Shown: positions 10,265-18,366 of the stretch, piece by piece
Layout of the letters: every line of letters starts with the position of its first letter
How positions within the stretch are numbered: the stretch's first letter is position 1
NCBI RefSeq assembly: GCF_000952685.1
Contig: NZ_JYHV01000011.1
Span: 186,001 to 250,000, forward strand
DNA: 64,000 nt
Source: Stutzerimonas stutzeri
Lineage (GTDB): Bacteria > Pseudomonadota > Gammaproteobacteria > Pseudomonadales > Pseudomonadaceae
Direction: 5' to 3'
The notes under the pieces: generated by a model
Seen by the model: the letters and a program-made list of their open reading frames with translations, nothing else
The model's database searches: none
Told to the model about the DNA's origin: nothing
Made by a program: the position numbers and the translations under genes

Positions 10265-10410
10265 CTCGCGGCTATCGACAGGGGGGCGGGCTGGACTGCC
10301 TGAACGGGTCGGATGCACATGGGGTTGTTCCTCAACGTTTAAAAAAGAGTATCGAGCCTGCACCTTGGAGCGGGCAGAGCGAGGGGAGTTCGTTCAGGCA
10401 TAGGCTGTAC

Positions 10411-10445
10411 TTATCCCGAGTATCTGTGCAGCGTTCTGTGGATAA
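10411..10445 (+). repeat. 35-bp three-part motif, copy 1 (ends in DnaA box)
   Basis: TTATCC at 10411-10416, CTGTG at 10424-10428 and the perfect DnaA box TGTGGATAA at 10437-10445. The spacing of the three parts is identical in all four copies of the locus. It is followed 94 bases from its start by TTGATCAGTT (10505-10514), also seen at the same offset after copy 4. Confidence 0.75.
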
Positions 10446-10614
10446 CCTATGAGCTTACCGCCGGAGGCCATGTGGCACTAGCGCTTTGCGTGTCTGGTCA
10501 TGCTTTGATCAGTTGTCGAGGAGCTTGCTTCGAGGCACAGTGTCGTCTCATGCACAAGCTCTTAAACATTGATATTCAAGAATTTTTATTCAGACCAGAG
10601 CACCACGCTTACAG

Positions 10615-10649
10615 TTATCCCCGTTTACTGTGGAGAGTGTTGTGGATAA
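10615..10649 (+). repeat. 35-bp three-part motif, copy 2 (ends in DnaA box)
   Basis: TTATCC at 10615-10620, CTGTG at 10628-10632 and TGTGGATAA at 10641-10649. It starts 204 bases after copy 1 in the same orientation, about 105 bases beyond the LOG stop codon, and just right of the AT-rich patch 10561-10593. Confidence 0.75.
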
Positions 10650-10753
10650 GTGCAGGTAAAGGTCCCGGAGGCGCCACGCCCGTTGGGCTGGAAAAAACTG
10701 TTCGTTTTTCATACAGCCGCCGAGGGCGGTCCCGGCGGCGGAGACTCTTGGAA

Positions 10754-11341
10754 TCAAACCGCCGAAGCGTTGTGCCAACGGCTGTCGGCGCTGGGCTGCC
10801 AATCGCCCAACAGCTGCAACAGGGTTAGAGGTGATTCGCTGCGCTGCAGCATGTCGCGGTACCGCGGCTTCACGAAACCTTCTTCGACGAGGTGGTCCAG
10901 GAAGTGGCTGAGCTTGCTATAGAACTGGTTGATATCCAGCAGACCGAGGGGCTTGCTGTGATAGCCCAGTTGCCCCCAGGTCCATACTTCGAACAGTTCC
11001 TCCAGGGTGCCTAGGCCGCCCGGCAGCGCAATGAAGGCATCGGACAGTTCAGCCATGCGGGCCTTGCGCGCGTGCATGCCGTTGACGACTTCCAGCCGCG
11101 TCAGCCCGGTGTGGCCGATTTCAGAATCTTTCAGACTTTGCGGGATGATGCCGATCACTTCGCCGCCAGCAGCCATCGTGGCATCGGCTACCACGCCCAT
11201 CAGACCAACCGCGCCGCCTCCGTAGATCAGCCGGATGCCGTTCGCCGCCAGCGTCTGGCCCATTGCGATGGCCGCTTCACGATAGATGGGGTTGGCGCCG
11301 GTGCTGGCGCCGCAGAATACGCAAATCGATTGCAGGGACAT
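10754..11341 (-). CDS. LOG-family nucleoside 5'-monophosphate phosphoribohydrolase
   Basis: A 195-residue Rossmann-like protein of the TIGR00730/LOG (lysine decarboxylase-like) family. The signature PGGLGTLEE (about residues 107-115) and the catalytic Arg in HARKARM are present, with the N-terminal ICVFCGAS phosphate-binding strand. Members hydrolyse cytokinin riboside or other nucleoside 5'-monophosphates to base and ribose 5-phosphate; in bacteria many act as general nucleotide nucleosidases. Start ATG 11341 has GGAG ten bases upstream. It stands alone between two long intergenic regions carrying DnaA-box motifs, and a 27-codon leader ORF lies just upstream. Confidence 0.9.
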   Translation of the reverse strand: MSLQSICVFCGASTGANPIYREAAIAMGQTLAANGIRLIYGGGAVGLMGVVADATMAAGGEVIGIIPQSLKDSEIGHTGLTRLEVVNGMHARKARMAELSDAFIALPGGLGTLEELFEVWTWGQLGYHSKPLGLLDINQFYSKLSHFLDHLVEEGFVKPRYRDMLQRSESPLTLLQLLGDWQPSADSRWHNASAV

Positions 11342-11401
11342 GATTCACTCCGTCAGTAGGACGGCTGGCAGCGTAACGCCGGCTTCCTCCAGGGCCAAGC
11401 G

Positions 11402-11485
11402 TCAGTAGGGCTCGCCGATGCAGGCGCCGCTGATTCCCAAGGCATAGTTGGCAAATAGGGTCTGGATCATCTCGAGGCTGGGCAT
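11402..11485 (-). CDS. Possible 27-residue leader peptide or gene remnant upstream of LOG gene
   Basis: ATG at 11485 follows a good AAGGAGC ribosome-binding site and opens a 27-codon frame MPSLEMIQTLFANYALGISG then ACIGEPY and TGA. The same frame continues after that TGA for 18 further codons (RLALEEAGVTLPAVLLTE) to a TGA at the LOG ribosome-binding site. It may be a regulatory leader peptide, a small protein, or a 46-codon gene interrupted by a stop. No family recognised. Confidence 0.4.
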   Translation of the reverse strand: MPSLEMIQTLFANYALGISGACIGEPY

Positions 11486-11581
11486 GGGGACGCTCCTTGG
11501 TTGTTGAAAACAAGCCTAGTCGCTCCTTGGCGCCCAGCCTTGTAGCTTTTTCGCATCGCTCCGATAGCGTAACGGGCAAAC

Positions 11582-11616
11582 TTATCCCCGAAGGCTGTGC
11601 AAACTTCTGTGGATAA
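11582..11616 (+). repeat. 35-bp three-part motif, copy 3 (ends in DnaA box)
   Basis: TTATCC at 11582-11587, CTGTG at 11595-11599 and TGTGGATAA at 11608-11616. Nearly a hundred bases upstream of the leader ORF of the LOG gene. A TGATCA hexamer lies at 11666, about one helical turn nearer than in copies 1 and 4. Confidence 0.75.
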
Positions 11617-11769
11617 GCTCTTCGTGTTTTGCTCAAGTAGGCGTGGGTGCTGGCATTGCTGGCGCTGATCAAGAAATGACCAACGGCTATGCGATGTCCT
11701 AAGTGCTTGTTAAGAAGGTTCTTTTGCGTTACTGCGGCTAGAAGCTCGCAGTCGGATTGCGCCGTTTTG

Positions 11770-11804
11770 TTATCCAGCGTTACTGTGGGGCGCTCTGTGG
11801 ATAA
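11770..11804 (+). repeat. 35-bp three-part motif, copy 4 (ends in DnaA box)
   Basis: TTATCC at 11770-11775, CTGTG at 11783-11787 and TGTGGATAA at 11796-11804; starts 188 bases after copy 3, same orientation. TTGATCAATT follows 94 bases from its start, exactly as after copy 1. Confidence 0.75.
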
Positions 11805-12138
11805 CGTGGGGAAACCAGGCGCTAGCCTGCTGCGTGTCTGGTTTGTAGTGGGGTGGTCGAAAATTGATCAATTAGCATCTTGCGAAGCGACCTCCTCAAT
11901 TACCCATCGATCGGCTTCGCTGCATGCCTCGAGCAGGCAGGTCGAGCAGCGTGTCAGTCCTAAGTGCCCCCGCGCGGCGCTGGGCTGACAGCGGCGCTGA
12001 CGCCGGACTCGACATCATCCCGACGCCTTATGCCGCGGCATTCATTCGTGGCGGTTTTGATTGTGGGCAGGTTTGGCCTGACTGACACTCGCCTGATCCC
12101 ATACAACACATCCAATCAAAACCGCTGGAGGATATCCG

Positions 12139-13050
12139 ATGAGTGAAGCCATTCGCTTCGAAGACAAGGTGGTCGTGGTGACCGGCGCCGGTGGTGGTCT
12201 CGGCCGCGCCCATGCGCTGCTGTTCGCCCGTCACGGGGCCAAGGTGGTGGTCAATGATCTGGGTGGCAGCGCCCAAGGCGAGGGTGCCAACGCCTCGGCT
12301 GCCGATCGCGTCGTTGAGGAAATCCGTCAGGCCGGCGGCACCGCGGTGGCCAACCATGACTCGGTGACCGACGGCGGCAAGATCGTCCAACAGGCGCTGG
12401 ACAGCTTCGGCCGCATCGATGTGGTGGTGAACAACGCTGGCATCCTGCGCGACAAGACCTTCCACAAGATGGAAGACGCCGACTGGGATCTGGTCTACCG
12501 CGTGCACGTCGAGGGCGCCTACAAGGTAACCCGCGCCGCATGGCCGCACATGCGTGAGCAGGGTTATGGCCGGGTGATCTTCACCGCATCGACGTCAGGT
12601 ATCTACGGCAACTTCGGCCAGTCCAACTACGGCATGGCCAAGCTCGGCCTCTACGGGCTGACCCGCACTCTGGCGCTGGAAGGACGCAAGAACAACATTC
12701 TGGTCAATGCCATCGCCCCCACTGGCGGCACGCGCATGACTGAAGGGCTGATCCCGCCGCAGGTCTTCGAGCAGCTCAAGCCCGAGCTGGTCAGCCCGTT
12801 GGTGGTCTTCCTCGCCAGCGAACAGTGCCAGGAAACCTCCGGGCTGTTCGAAGTGGGCGGCGGCTGGATGGGCAAGGTGCGCTGGGAGCGCAGCCTGGGG
12901 GCTGGTTTCGACCCGAAGGTCGGCTTCGATGCCGAAGACGTCGCAGCCAGCTGGCAGCAGATCTGCGATTTCGAGAATGCCGCGCACCCGGCTGACAACA
13001 TGGAAGCGCTGAAGGAAATGATGGCCAACCTGCAGAAGCACGCCGGTTAA
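12139..13050 (+). CDS. SDR-family 3-hydroxyacyl-CoA dehydrogenase-like oxidoreductase
   Basis: A 303-residue short-chain dehydrogenase. The NAD(P)-binding TGAGGGLG (residues 15-22), NNAG, and the catalytic Y164-x3-K168 in NYGMAK are present. The glycine-rich N-terminus with NDLGG and the C-terminal extension after residue 250 resemble the dehydrogenase half of peroxisomal multifunctional enzyme type 2, so a (3R)-hydroxyacyl-CoA dehydrogenase role is plausible. ATG 12139 follows a GGAGG site. It is a single-gene unit, convergent with the SulP gene, and its promoter must lie in the long region with the DnaA-box motifs. Confidence 0.87.
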   Translation: MSEAIRFEDKVVVVTGAGGGLGRAHALLFARHGAKVVVNDLGGSAQGEGANASAADRVVEEIRQAGGTAVANHDSVTDGGKIVQQALDSFGRIDVVVNNAGILRDKTFHKMEDADWDLVYRVHVEGAYKVTRAAWPHMREQGYGRVIFTASTSGIYGNFGQSNYGMAKLGLYGLTRTLALEGRKNNILVNAIAPTGGTRMTEGLIPPQVFEQLKPELVSPLVVFLASEQCQETSGLFEVGGGWMGKVRWERSLGAGFDPKVGFDAEDVAASWQQICDFENAAHPADNMEALKEMMANLQKHAG

Positions 13051-13115
13051 GGCCTCCGGGTCGGGCTGCGCTCCGTGGGCGGTCGCGCGCCCGCTCTGGT
13101 CCGGCCCGGGGCGAA

Positions 13116-14849
13116 TCAGCTCGCGGCGGCGGTCGGTGCGCTTGCTAATAGCAGGCGCAAGGCCTTCGCCCGGGCCTGGGTGAGATCGCGCACGTAGTAC
13201 AGCTGTCCTTCGAGCAGGTGGATGCCGGCGCGGCGCAGCTTGAGTCTTATCCGGGCATTGCTGCCACAGAGGATCAGCGCGATATCCTGTTTTCGGTAGT
13301 CCAGCAGAACGTTTTCCAGCGCTGCCAGAGCGGTCATGTCCAGCGTTGGCACGCCACTGATATCGACGATGACGATCTTCACTTCCGGGTTGAAGCGTCG
13401 CAGCACGCTCAACGCCTTCTCCGCAGCACCGAAGAACAACGGACCGCGAATCGCATAGGCGGCGACGTGCTCGGGCAGATCCTGCAGCAGCCGGTTCTGG
13501 GCGGATCGCAGGCTAGTGGTATCGGTCAGCTCGCTCATGCGCTTGATAAACAGACCCGCGGCCAGCAGCAGGCCGACGCCAACCGCCAGCACCATGTCGA
13601 ACAGCACCGTCAGGATCAGGCACGTCAGCAGCACCAGTACGTCGCTACGAGGTGCGATGCGCAGGGTCTTGAGCACATGCGGTGCCTCGCTCATGTTCCA
13701 GGCCACCATGAGCAGCAACGCCGCCAGGGCCGCCATCGGCAGATAGCTGAACAAGGGCGCCAGCCAGAGGATGGCGACCAGCACCACGCCCGCATGAATG
13801 ATCGCCGCCAGCGGTGAGAAGGCACCTGCGCGCACATTGGTGGCACTGCGGGCGATGGCTGCGGTGGCAGTGATGCCGCCGAACAACGGCGCGATCAAAT
13901 TACCGATGCCCTGACCCAGTAACTCGGCGTTCGGGTCATGGCTGCTGCCAGTCATACCGTCGGCCACTACGGCGCAGAGCAACGACTCGATAGCGCCCAG
14001 CATGGCAATGGCGAACGCAGGTGCCAGCAACTGACGGAACAACTCGAAACTCAGCATCAGCGGTTGCCCGTCCGGGCCCGGCAACAGCCAGGGCCAAGCG
14101 AAATCGGGAAGAAACGGCGGTATGCCGGGATGGGAGACGCCATCGCCCATGTAGCTGAAGCGTTCGCCCAGCGTGGCCACGGCCAGACCGGACGATTCCA
14201 GTGCCATGCCGGCCAGCGCGCCGACGACCAGTGCCACCAGGTGGCCGGGTACCTTCGGCACCAGACGCGGCCATATGATCAATACCGCCAGGCAGAGCAC
14301 CGCCACCAGTGCATCACCCGGCTGTGCGCTGGGCAGCGCGCGAGCCAGTTGGGTCAGTTGCTCCACGTAGTGCTGAGGTGGTTCGGTAATGGTCAGCCCG
14401 AACACATCCTTGAGTTGCAACGTCGCGATGACGATGCCGATGCCCGCGGTGAAACCCAGGGTCACCGGATAGGGTACGAAGGCAATCAACTTGCCCGCGC
14501 GCAGCAATCCGAGCGCAATCAGGATCAGCCCGGCGAGCATGGTGCAGAGCAGCAGTCCGCCAAGGCCGAACTGCTGGGTGATCGGCAGCAGAATGACCAC
14601 GAACGCGGCCGTTGGGCCGGACACGTTGAATCGGGAACCTCCCGTCAGCGCAATCAACGGCGCGGCGATCAGCACGGTATACAGACCATGCTGCGGGGCA
14701 ACACCCACCGCGATCGCCAGTGCCATCGCCAGCGGGATGGCGATGATGCCCACGGTCAGCCCGGCAATGATGTCACCGCGCAATGCGTTGGTGCCGTAGC
14801 CCGCGCGCAGGGCCTGACGCCAGGCAGCGAAGAGGGGCGGAAGGTTCAT
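13116..14849 (-). CDS. SulP-family anion transporter with STAS domain
   Basis: A 577-residue inner-membrane permease. Residues 1-410 form the SulP transmembrane domain with the signature GGSRFNVSGPTAAFVVIL (about residues 68-85) and GIGNLIAPLFGG; residues about 440-560 form a cytoplasmic STAS domain (VKIVIVDISGVPTLDMTA). Family members carry sulfate, bicarbonate, or C4-dicarboxylates (DauA); the substrate is not decidable here. ATG 14849 has AAGGAG upstream; the frame remains open to 15158 without homology. Divergent from the PA4642-family gene. Confidence 0.9.
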   Translation of the reverse strand: MNLPPLFAAWRQALRAGYGTNALRGDIIAGLTVGIIAIPLAMALAIAVGVAPQHGLYTVLIAAPLIALTGGSRFNVSGPTAAFVVILLPITQQFGLGGLLLCTMLAGLILIALGLLRAGKLIAFVPYPVTLGFTAGIGIVIATLQLKDVFGLTITEPPQHYVEQLTQLARALPSAQPGDALVAVLCLAVLIIWPRLVPKVPGHLVALVVGALAGMALESSGLAVATLGERFSYMGDGVSHPGIPPFLPDFAWPWLLPGPDGQPLMLSFELFRQLLAPAFAIAMLGAIESLLCAVVADGMTGSSHDPNAELLGQGIGNLIAPLFGGITATAAIARSATNVRAGAFSPLAAIIHAGVVLVAILWLAPLFSYLPMAALAALLLMVAWNMSEAPHVLKTLRIAPRSDVLVLLTCLILTVLFDMVLAVGVGLLLAAGLFIKRMSELTDTTSLRSAQNRLLQDLPEHVAAYAIRGPLFFGAAEKALSVLRRFNPEVKIVIVDISGVPTLDMTALAALENVLLDYRKQDIALILCGSNARIRLKLRRAGIHLLEGQLYYVRDLTQARAKALRLLLASAPTAAAS

Positions 14850-15042
14850 GCCAGACACTCCTTGTGGGCAAAGCGCGAGTATAAGCACAGCGCTCGAAGG
14901 TGCGTCTGCAGCGACGCAACAAGCTCGATAAATCGACGATATTCGAGTACGACCTTGGTCGCAACGCACGCTGGCGCGTTGAGTGCGACCGTTGCGCGGA
15001 GTAAACTGCCGCCCCCGTAAGGCTCGTCGAACCGGAGAAACC

Positions 15043-15330
15043 ATGCGTAAAGACAAGAAACAGGTGATCGGCGAAGAGATCAGCGACGAATCGATCCGTT
15101 TGTTTCTGGAGCCGGAGCCGGCTGACGAAACACCGCCCTCGCTGCACAAGCTGATCAAGGCCTATCGAGGACTGCGCGTCGATGATTTCGAGCGTTTTCT
15201 CGGATTCTTTGTCGAAGCCGGATACGACCTGAATGCGAAAGATGCCAAAGGGCGTGATTTCGTTGCGCTGATTGCTGACCAGCGCCAGGCCGAGCCCTAT
15301 ATCGAGCTGATCGAGGCCGCTCGCGGCTGA
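15043..15330 (+). CDS. PA4642-family conserved protein
   Basis: A 95-residue soluble acidic protein starting MRKDKKQVIGEEISDES. I recognise it as the conserved Pseudomonas protein represented by PA4642, which also sits next to mqoB. The middle segment HKLIKAYRGLRVDDFERFL followed by FFVEAGYDLNAKD suggests a small helical, ankyrin-like or EF-like fold, but no function is known. ATG 15043 follows CCGGAGAAACC. The frame is open to 14983. Confidence 0.8.
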   Translation: MRKDKKQVIGEEISDESIRLFLEPEPADETPPSLHKLIKAYRGLRVDDFERFLGFFVEAGYDLNAKDAKGRDFVALIADQRQAEPYIELIEAARG

Positions 15331-15656
15331 TTTCATTTCACTGGCGGAGCGCCTGTCGAGGCGCGATACCCGTCGGACTGGCTGCGCAACCGACAGCCGC
15401 AATCGATTTTCTCGCTGCATGCGTCCCGTAGAGCCCAGGCCTATCGCCCCGCTCCGGGAAGCCTCGGAGCGAGAGGGAGGAGGCCAAAAGCCGTTCTCCC
15501 GACAGCGGACAGGCACCCAGCGGTGACTGTCTTCGGGCACAAGCCCGAGCAGCGGTATGGAAACCTACTCCGTTTCTAGCCGCCTGGCTGGTGGTTCTAC
15601 ACGATCGCGTACTGCGGTCGTGACAGTTTAATGCTGTGATTCTGGAGAACGCGTTA
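15331..15656. promoter_or_regulatory. mqoB upstream region with hairpins and a palindrome
   Basis: This 326-base gap has no gene-like frame. It contains stem-loops near 15453-15475 and 15533-15548, and a 9-bp interrupted palindrome at 15600-15622 (arms CACGATCGC and GCGGTCGTG, one T/G difference, 5-base centre), 35 bases before the mqoB start. This is a reasonable operator position, but I cannot name the regulator. Confidence 0.35.
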
Positions 15657-17144
15657 ATGACGCAACACGATAGCGAAGCCGTGGATTTGGTACTGGTGGG
15701 AGCCGGTATCATGAGTGCGACTCTGGCAGTACTGCTCAAGGAACTCGATCCCGACATCAAGCTGGAAATCGTCGAACTGCAGGAGTCCGGGGCCGTCGAA
15801 AGTTCGAATCCCTGGAACAACGCTGGCACTGGCCACGCCGGGCTGTGTGAGTTGAACTACACGCCGGACACTGGCGGCCCGATCGATATCAAGAAAGCTG
15901 TCACCATCAATACCCAGTTCGAGGTTTCCAAGCAGTTCTGGGCCTACCTGACGGGTCGTGAAGGCTTCGGCAGCCCCCGCGACTTCCTCAACGTCGTGCC
16001 GCATCTGAGCTTCGTTCGCGGCAGCAAGAACATCGATTTCCTGAAGCGTCGCTTCGACGCGTTGAAAACCCATCATGCCTTCGAAAACATGGTCTACACC
16101 GAAGACCGTGCCACTATGGAAGAGTGGATGCCGTTGATGATGCCGGGCCGCCCGGTCGACGAGCCGATTGCCGCCACCCGTGCGCTGAACGGCACTGACG
16201 TCAACTTCGGTGAACTGACTCGGCAGATGCTCGAATATCTCGCGGTCAAGCCGGGCGTGAAAATGTCCTATTTCCAGAAGGTCACCGGCCTCGAGCGCAA
16301 CGGCAAGGGCTGGCGCGTGGAAATCAAGAACACGCGCGACGGCAGCAGCCGTGAACTCGATGCCGGCTTTGTCTTCCTGGGCGCGGGTGGCGGGGCGCTG
16401 CCGCTGCTGCAGATGTCCGATATCGAAGAAGGCAAAGGCTACGGCGGCTTTCCGGTCAGCGGCCAGTGGCTGCGCTGCGACAACCCGGAAATCGTCAAGC
16501 AACACCAGGCCAAGGTCTACAGCCTGGCGGCCGTGGGCGCACCGCCGATGTCCGTTCCGCATTTGGACACACGCGTCGTTGACGGCAAGACGTCCCTGCT
16601 GTTCGGGCCCTATGCCGGCTTCACCACCAAGTTCCTCAAGCATGGATCGCCGCTCGACCTGCCATTATCGATCCGTCCGAGCAACCTCAAGCCGATGCTG
16701 GCTGTCGCGCGCGACAACATGGACCTGACTCGCTACCTGATCAAAGAGGTCAGACAGTCCATGGAGGATCGTCTGGAAACGCTGCGTGGCTTCTACCCCG
16801 AAGCCAAAGCCGAAGACTGGCGTCTGGAGGTGGCGGGTCAGCGCGTGCAGATCATCAAGAAAGACCCGAAGAAGGGCGGCATTCTGCAATTTGGCACAGA
16901 GCTGGTGGCGGCGCGGGACGGCTCCATCGCCGCCCTGCTAGGGGCGTCCCCGGGTGCTTCGGTCACCGTATCGATCATGCTCGATCTGATCGAGCGATGC
17001 TTCCCGGAGCAGGCGAAAAGCGAAGCCTGGAGCCGCAAGCTTGGCGAAATCTTCCCGGCCCGCGAAAAGGTCCTGGAAACAGACGCGGTGGCGTATCGCG
17101 AAGTGGCCGCCGTGGTCGACAAGCGTCTGGGCCTGGCCGACTAA
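15657..17144 (+). CDS. mqoB: Malate:quinone oxidoreductase
   Basis: Mqo is a peripheral inner-membrane FAD enzyme that oxidises malate to oxaloacetate and passes electrons to ubiquinone, the main TCA malate oxidation step in many pseudomonads. The 495-residue protein has the FAD dinucleotide fold [12 protein letters not shown] (residues 13-24), [17 protein letters not shown], and the C-terminal [11 protein letters not shown] region. ATG 15657 has TGGAG 11 bases upstream; an in-frame GTG at 15636 is less likely. A strong terminator follows. Neighbouring PA4642-family and 64-residue genes match the P. aeruginosa mqoB (PA4640) region. Confidence 0.95.
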   Translation: MTQHDSEAVDLVLVGAGIMSATLAVLLKELDPDIKLEIVELQESGAVESSNPWNNAGTGHAGLCELNYTPDTGGPIDIKKAVTINTQFEVSKQFWAYLTGREGFGSPRDFLNVVPHLSFVRGSKNIDFLKRRFDALKTHHAFENMVYTEDRATMEEWMPLMMPGRPVDEPIAATRALNGTDVNFGELTRQMLEYLAVKPGVKMSYFQKVTGLERNGKGWRVEIKNTRDGSSRELDAGFVFLGAGGGALPLLQMSDIEEGKGYGGFPVSGQWLRCDNPEIVKQHQAKVYSLAAVGAPPMSVPHLDTRVVDGKTSLLFGPYAGFTTKFLKHGSPLDLPLSIRPSNLKPMLAVARDNMDLTRYLIKEVRQSMEDRLETLRGFYPEAKAEDWRLEVAGQRVQIIKKDPKKGGILQFGTELVAARDGSIAALLGASPGASVTVSIMLDLIERCFPEQAKSEAWSRKLGEIFPAREKVLETDAVAYREVAAVVDKRLGLAD

Positions 17145-17166
17145 GCACGGCTTTCGGTTGTACCTG

Positions 17167-17203
17167 AAGCCGCGCCGCCCTTAACGGGCCGCGCGGCTTT
17201 TTA
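17167..17203 (+). terminator. Rho-independent terminator of mqoB
   Basis: GC-rich stem-loop with outer arms AAGCCGCG and CGCGGCTT and a TTTTTA tail, starting 23 bases after the mqoB stop. It touches the stop codon of the convergent small gene. Confidence 0.85.
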
Positions 17204-17395
17204 TGCGTCGTGCCGAAGCGCCACCTGCGGCAATGCCTGGCCGATCCATCCAAGGTGTATTTCCATGACTTCTATCCAGCGTTCGCCTTGGGGGCGCTGG
17301 GTGGACGTCAACAGCATGCGGCAGCGCTGCTCATCGTCGAGCAGGGCGTAATGGCGCCGTATCGGACGCCTGAATAGTGCGGTCAGCAAGGTCAT
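17201..17395 (-). CDS. Small conserved-type hypothetical protein (64 residues)
   Basis: A 64-residue basic protein starting MTLLTALFRRPIRRHYALLD, with a C-terminal WIEVMEIHLGWIGQALPQV. An AGGAAG site precedes ATG 17395. Its stop lies in the T-tail of the mqoB terminator, convergent with mqoB. A short hypothetical gene lies in a similar place in P. aeruginosa (PA4639), which supports it being real. No domain or function recognised. Confidence 0.6.
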   Translation of the reverse strand: MTLLTALFRRPIRRHYALLDDEQRCRMLLTSTQRPQGERWIEVMEIHLGWIGQALPQVALRHDA

Positions 17396-17559
17396 GAAGC
17401 GGCTTCCTGGAGGCTTCGGCGCTTTATCGCACCCTGGTGTTACCGTTCGATGACCGCAGCCTTATCGGGCCCGGGCGGGTCTTTAGCGCATCCGCTGTCA
17501 GGCGATTGCAAGGCTGGTTATACTTCGCGGCATTCATCCCTCATCTGGAGAAAGACAGC

Positions 17560-18144
17560 ATGCTGAAACGCCTGTTGTTCAGTCTTGCCGCCGCGTCGGC
17601 CCTGGCTCTGGCAGGTTGCGCACATAGTCCGCAGCAGCTCGACCCGACCCCTAAGCTCACTGGCACCATCAATCCTGTCGGGCAGGGGCAGCCGGTATCG
17701 GTACGGGTCGTGGACGGTCGCCCCTCCGCGACGCTGGGCACCCGTGGCGGCCTGTATCCGGAAACCAGCGCTGTGATCGTGCCGAAGGAGAAGGTCATAC
17801 CCAAGCTTCAGGCAGAGACCGAAGCGGCCGTACGCCTGCTCGGCTTCACACCGTCGCCCAATGCCTATAACGCCCCTCAGTTGACCCTGACGTTGGCCGA
17901 GCTGAAGTACCAGTCGCCGAAGGAAGGGCTCTATGTGACCGAGGCAACCATCGGCGCAACCTTCCGGGTCGAAGTACAGAACGGTGGCCGTCGTTATACC
18001 GGCCGTTATGGCGCCTCGCTGAACCAGCGTTTCGGTATGGCCCCGAACGAGCAGACCAACACCAAGTTGGTCAGTGAAGTATTGAGCGATGCGTTGAGCC
18101 GCGCTTTCCGCGACCAGAGCATCGGCCAGGTATTGGCTCAGTAA
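17560..18144 (+). CDS. YajG-family lipoprotein
   Basis: A 194-residue predicted lipoprotein: signal MLKRLLFSLAAASALALAGC with lipidated C20, followed by the YajG-type domain (SVRVVDGRPSATLGTRGG, KLQAETEAAVRLLGF, LVSEVLSDALSRAF). YajG is an outer-membrane lipoprotein of unknown detailed function, fused or linked to peptidoglycan-recycling genes in enterics. ATG 17560 is preceded by TGGAGAAAGACAGC; the frame opens upstream to 17437 without signal-peptide character. Followed by a clear terminator. Confidence 0.85.
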   Translation: MLKRLLFSLAAASALALAGCAHSPQQLDPTPKLTGTINPVGQGQPVSVRVVDGRPSATLGTRGGLYPETSAVIVPKEKVIPKLQAETEAAVRLLGFTPSPNAYNAPQLTLTLAELKYQSPKEGLYVTEATIGATFRVEVQNGGRRYTGRYGASLNQRFGMAPNEQTNTKLVSEVLSDALSRAFRDQSIGQVLAQ

Positions 18145-18175
18145 TCAGCAACGACTGGTCATGCCTCGGTAACGC

Positions 18176-18202
18176 AAACCCGCATCTCGATGCGGGTTTT
18201 TT
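18176..18202 (+). terminator. Rho-independent terminator of the YajG-type lipoprotein gene
   Basis: Arms AAACCCGCATC and GATGCGGGTTT around a two-base centre, followed by a T-run, 32 bases after the stop. Confidence 0.9.
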
Positions 18203-18303
18203 GTTTCGACGCACTCTGTGAAAGGCTTCGAAGATGCAATGCTTGGGAGCCAAGCCTTGCCGTCACGGGTGCTCAGTTGCCATAGCGAGCCAAAGGTCGA
18301 GCG

Positions 18304-18347
18304 CAAAAAAAAGCCCCGACAGCGCACTGCTCGGGGCGTTTTTTTAT
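18304..18347 (-). terminator. Terminator of the DUF1329 gene (bidirectional form)
   Basis: Stem GCCCCGA / TCGGGGC with an 11-base loop, flanked by an A-run on the left and a T-run on the right, so it can act on both strands. It lies 20 bases beyond the DUF1329 stop. Confidence 0.85.
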
Positions 18348-18366
18348 GAGCGGGCAAGTGCTCGGA

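Larger units (their letters stand above)
10265..10753. other. Long intergenic region with two copies of the 35-bp DnaA-box motif
   Basis: About 490 bases without a convincing gene between the DUF2726 and LOG genes. It contains motif copies 1 and 2 (10411-10445 and 10615-10649), an AT-rich patch at 10561-10593 between them, and a GC-rich inverted repeat near 10720-10745 downstream of the LOG stop. Small open frames here have no ribosome-binding site or protein-like composition. Confidence 0.6.
11486..12138. other. Long intergenic region with motif copies 3 and 4
   Basis: About 650 bases without a convincing gene, upstream of both the LOG gene (minus) and the SDR gene (plus). It holds motif copies 3 and 4 and, after copy 4, blocks shared with the sequence after copy 1: GGCRCTAGC with TGCGTGTCTGGT 13 bases later (11818 and 11831; 10474 and 10487) and TTGATCAATT at 11864-11873. 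Small open frames here look random. Confidence 0.6.

Noticed and set aside
11402..11485. Selenocysteine insertion at the leader-ORF TGA
   Set aside because: No SECIS-like hairpin was evident directly after the TGA, and no known selenoprotein family fits.
10265..12138. A chromosomal origin of replication
   Set aside because: DnaA boxes and an AT-rich patch are present, but dnaA, rpmH, dnaN or gidA genes are absent and only four perfect boxes are seen; a titration or regulatory locus is the more cautious reading.
13938..15020. Plus-strand open frame (360 codons) opposite the SulP gene
   Set aside because: Low-complexity His/Gln/Arg-rich antisense frame; the SulP and STAS domains on the minus strand are unambiguous.
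15654..16643. Minus-strand open frame (329 codons) opposite mqoB
   Set aside because: Antisense shadow of a well-supported Mqo; no ribosome-binding site and no family pattern.
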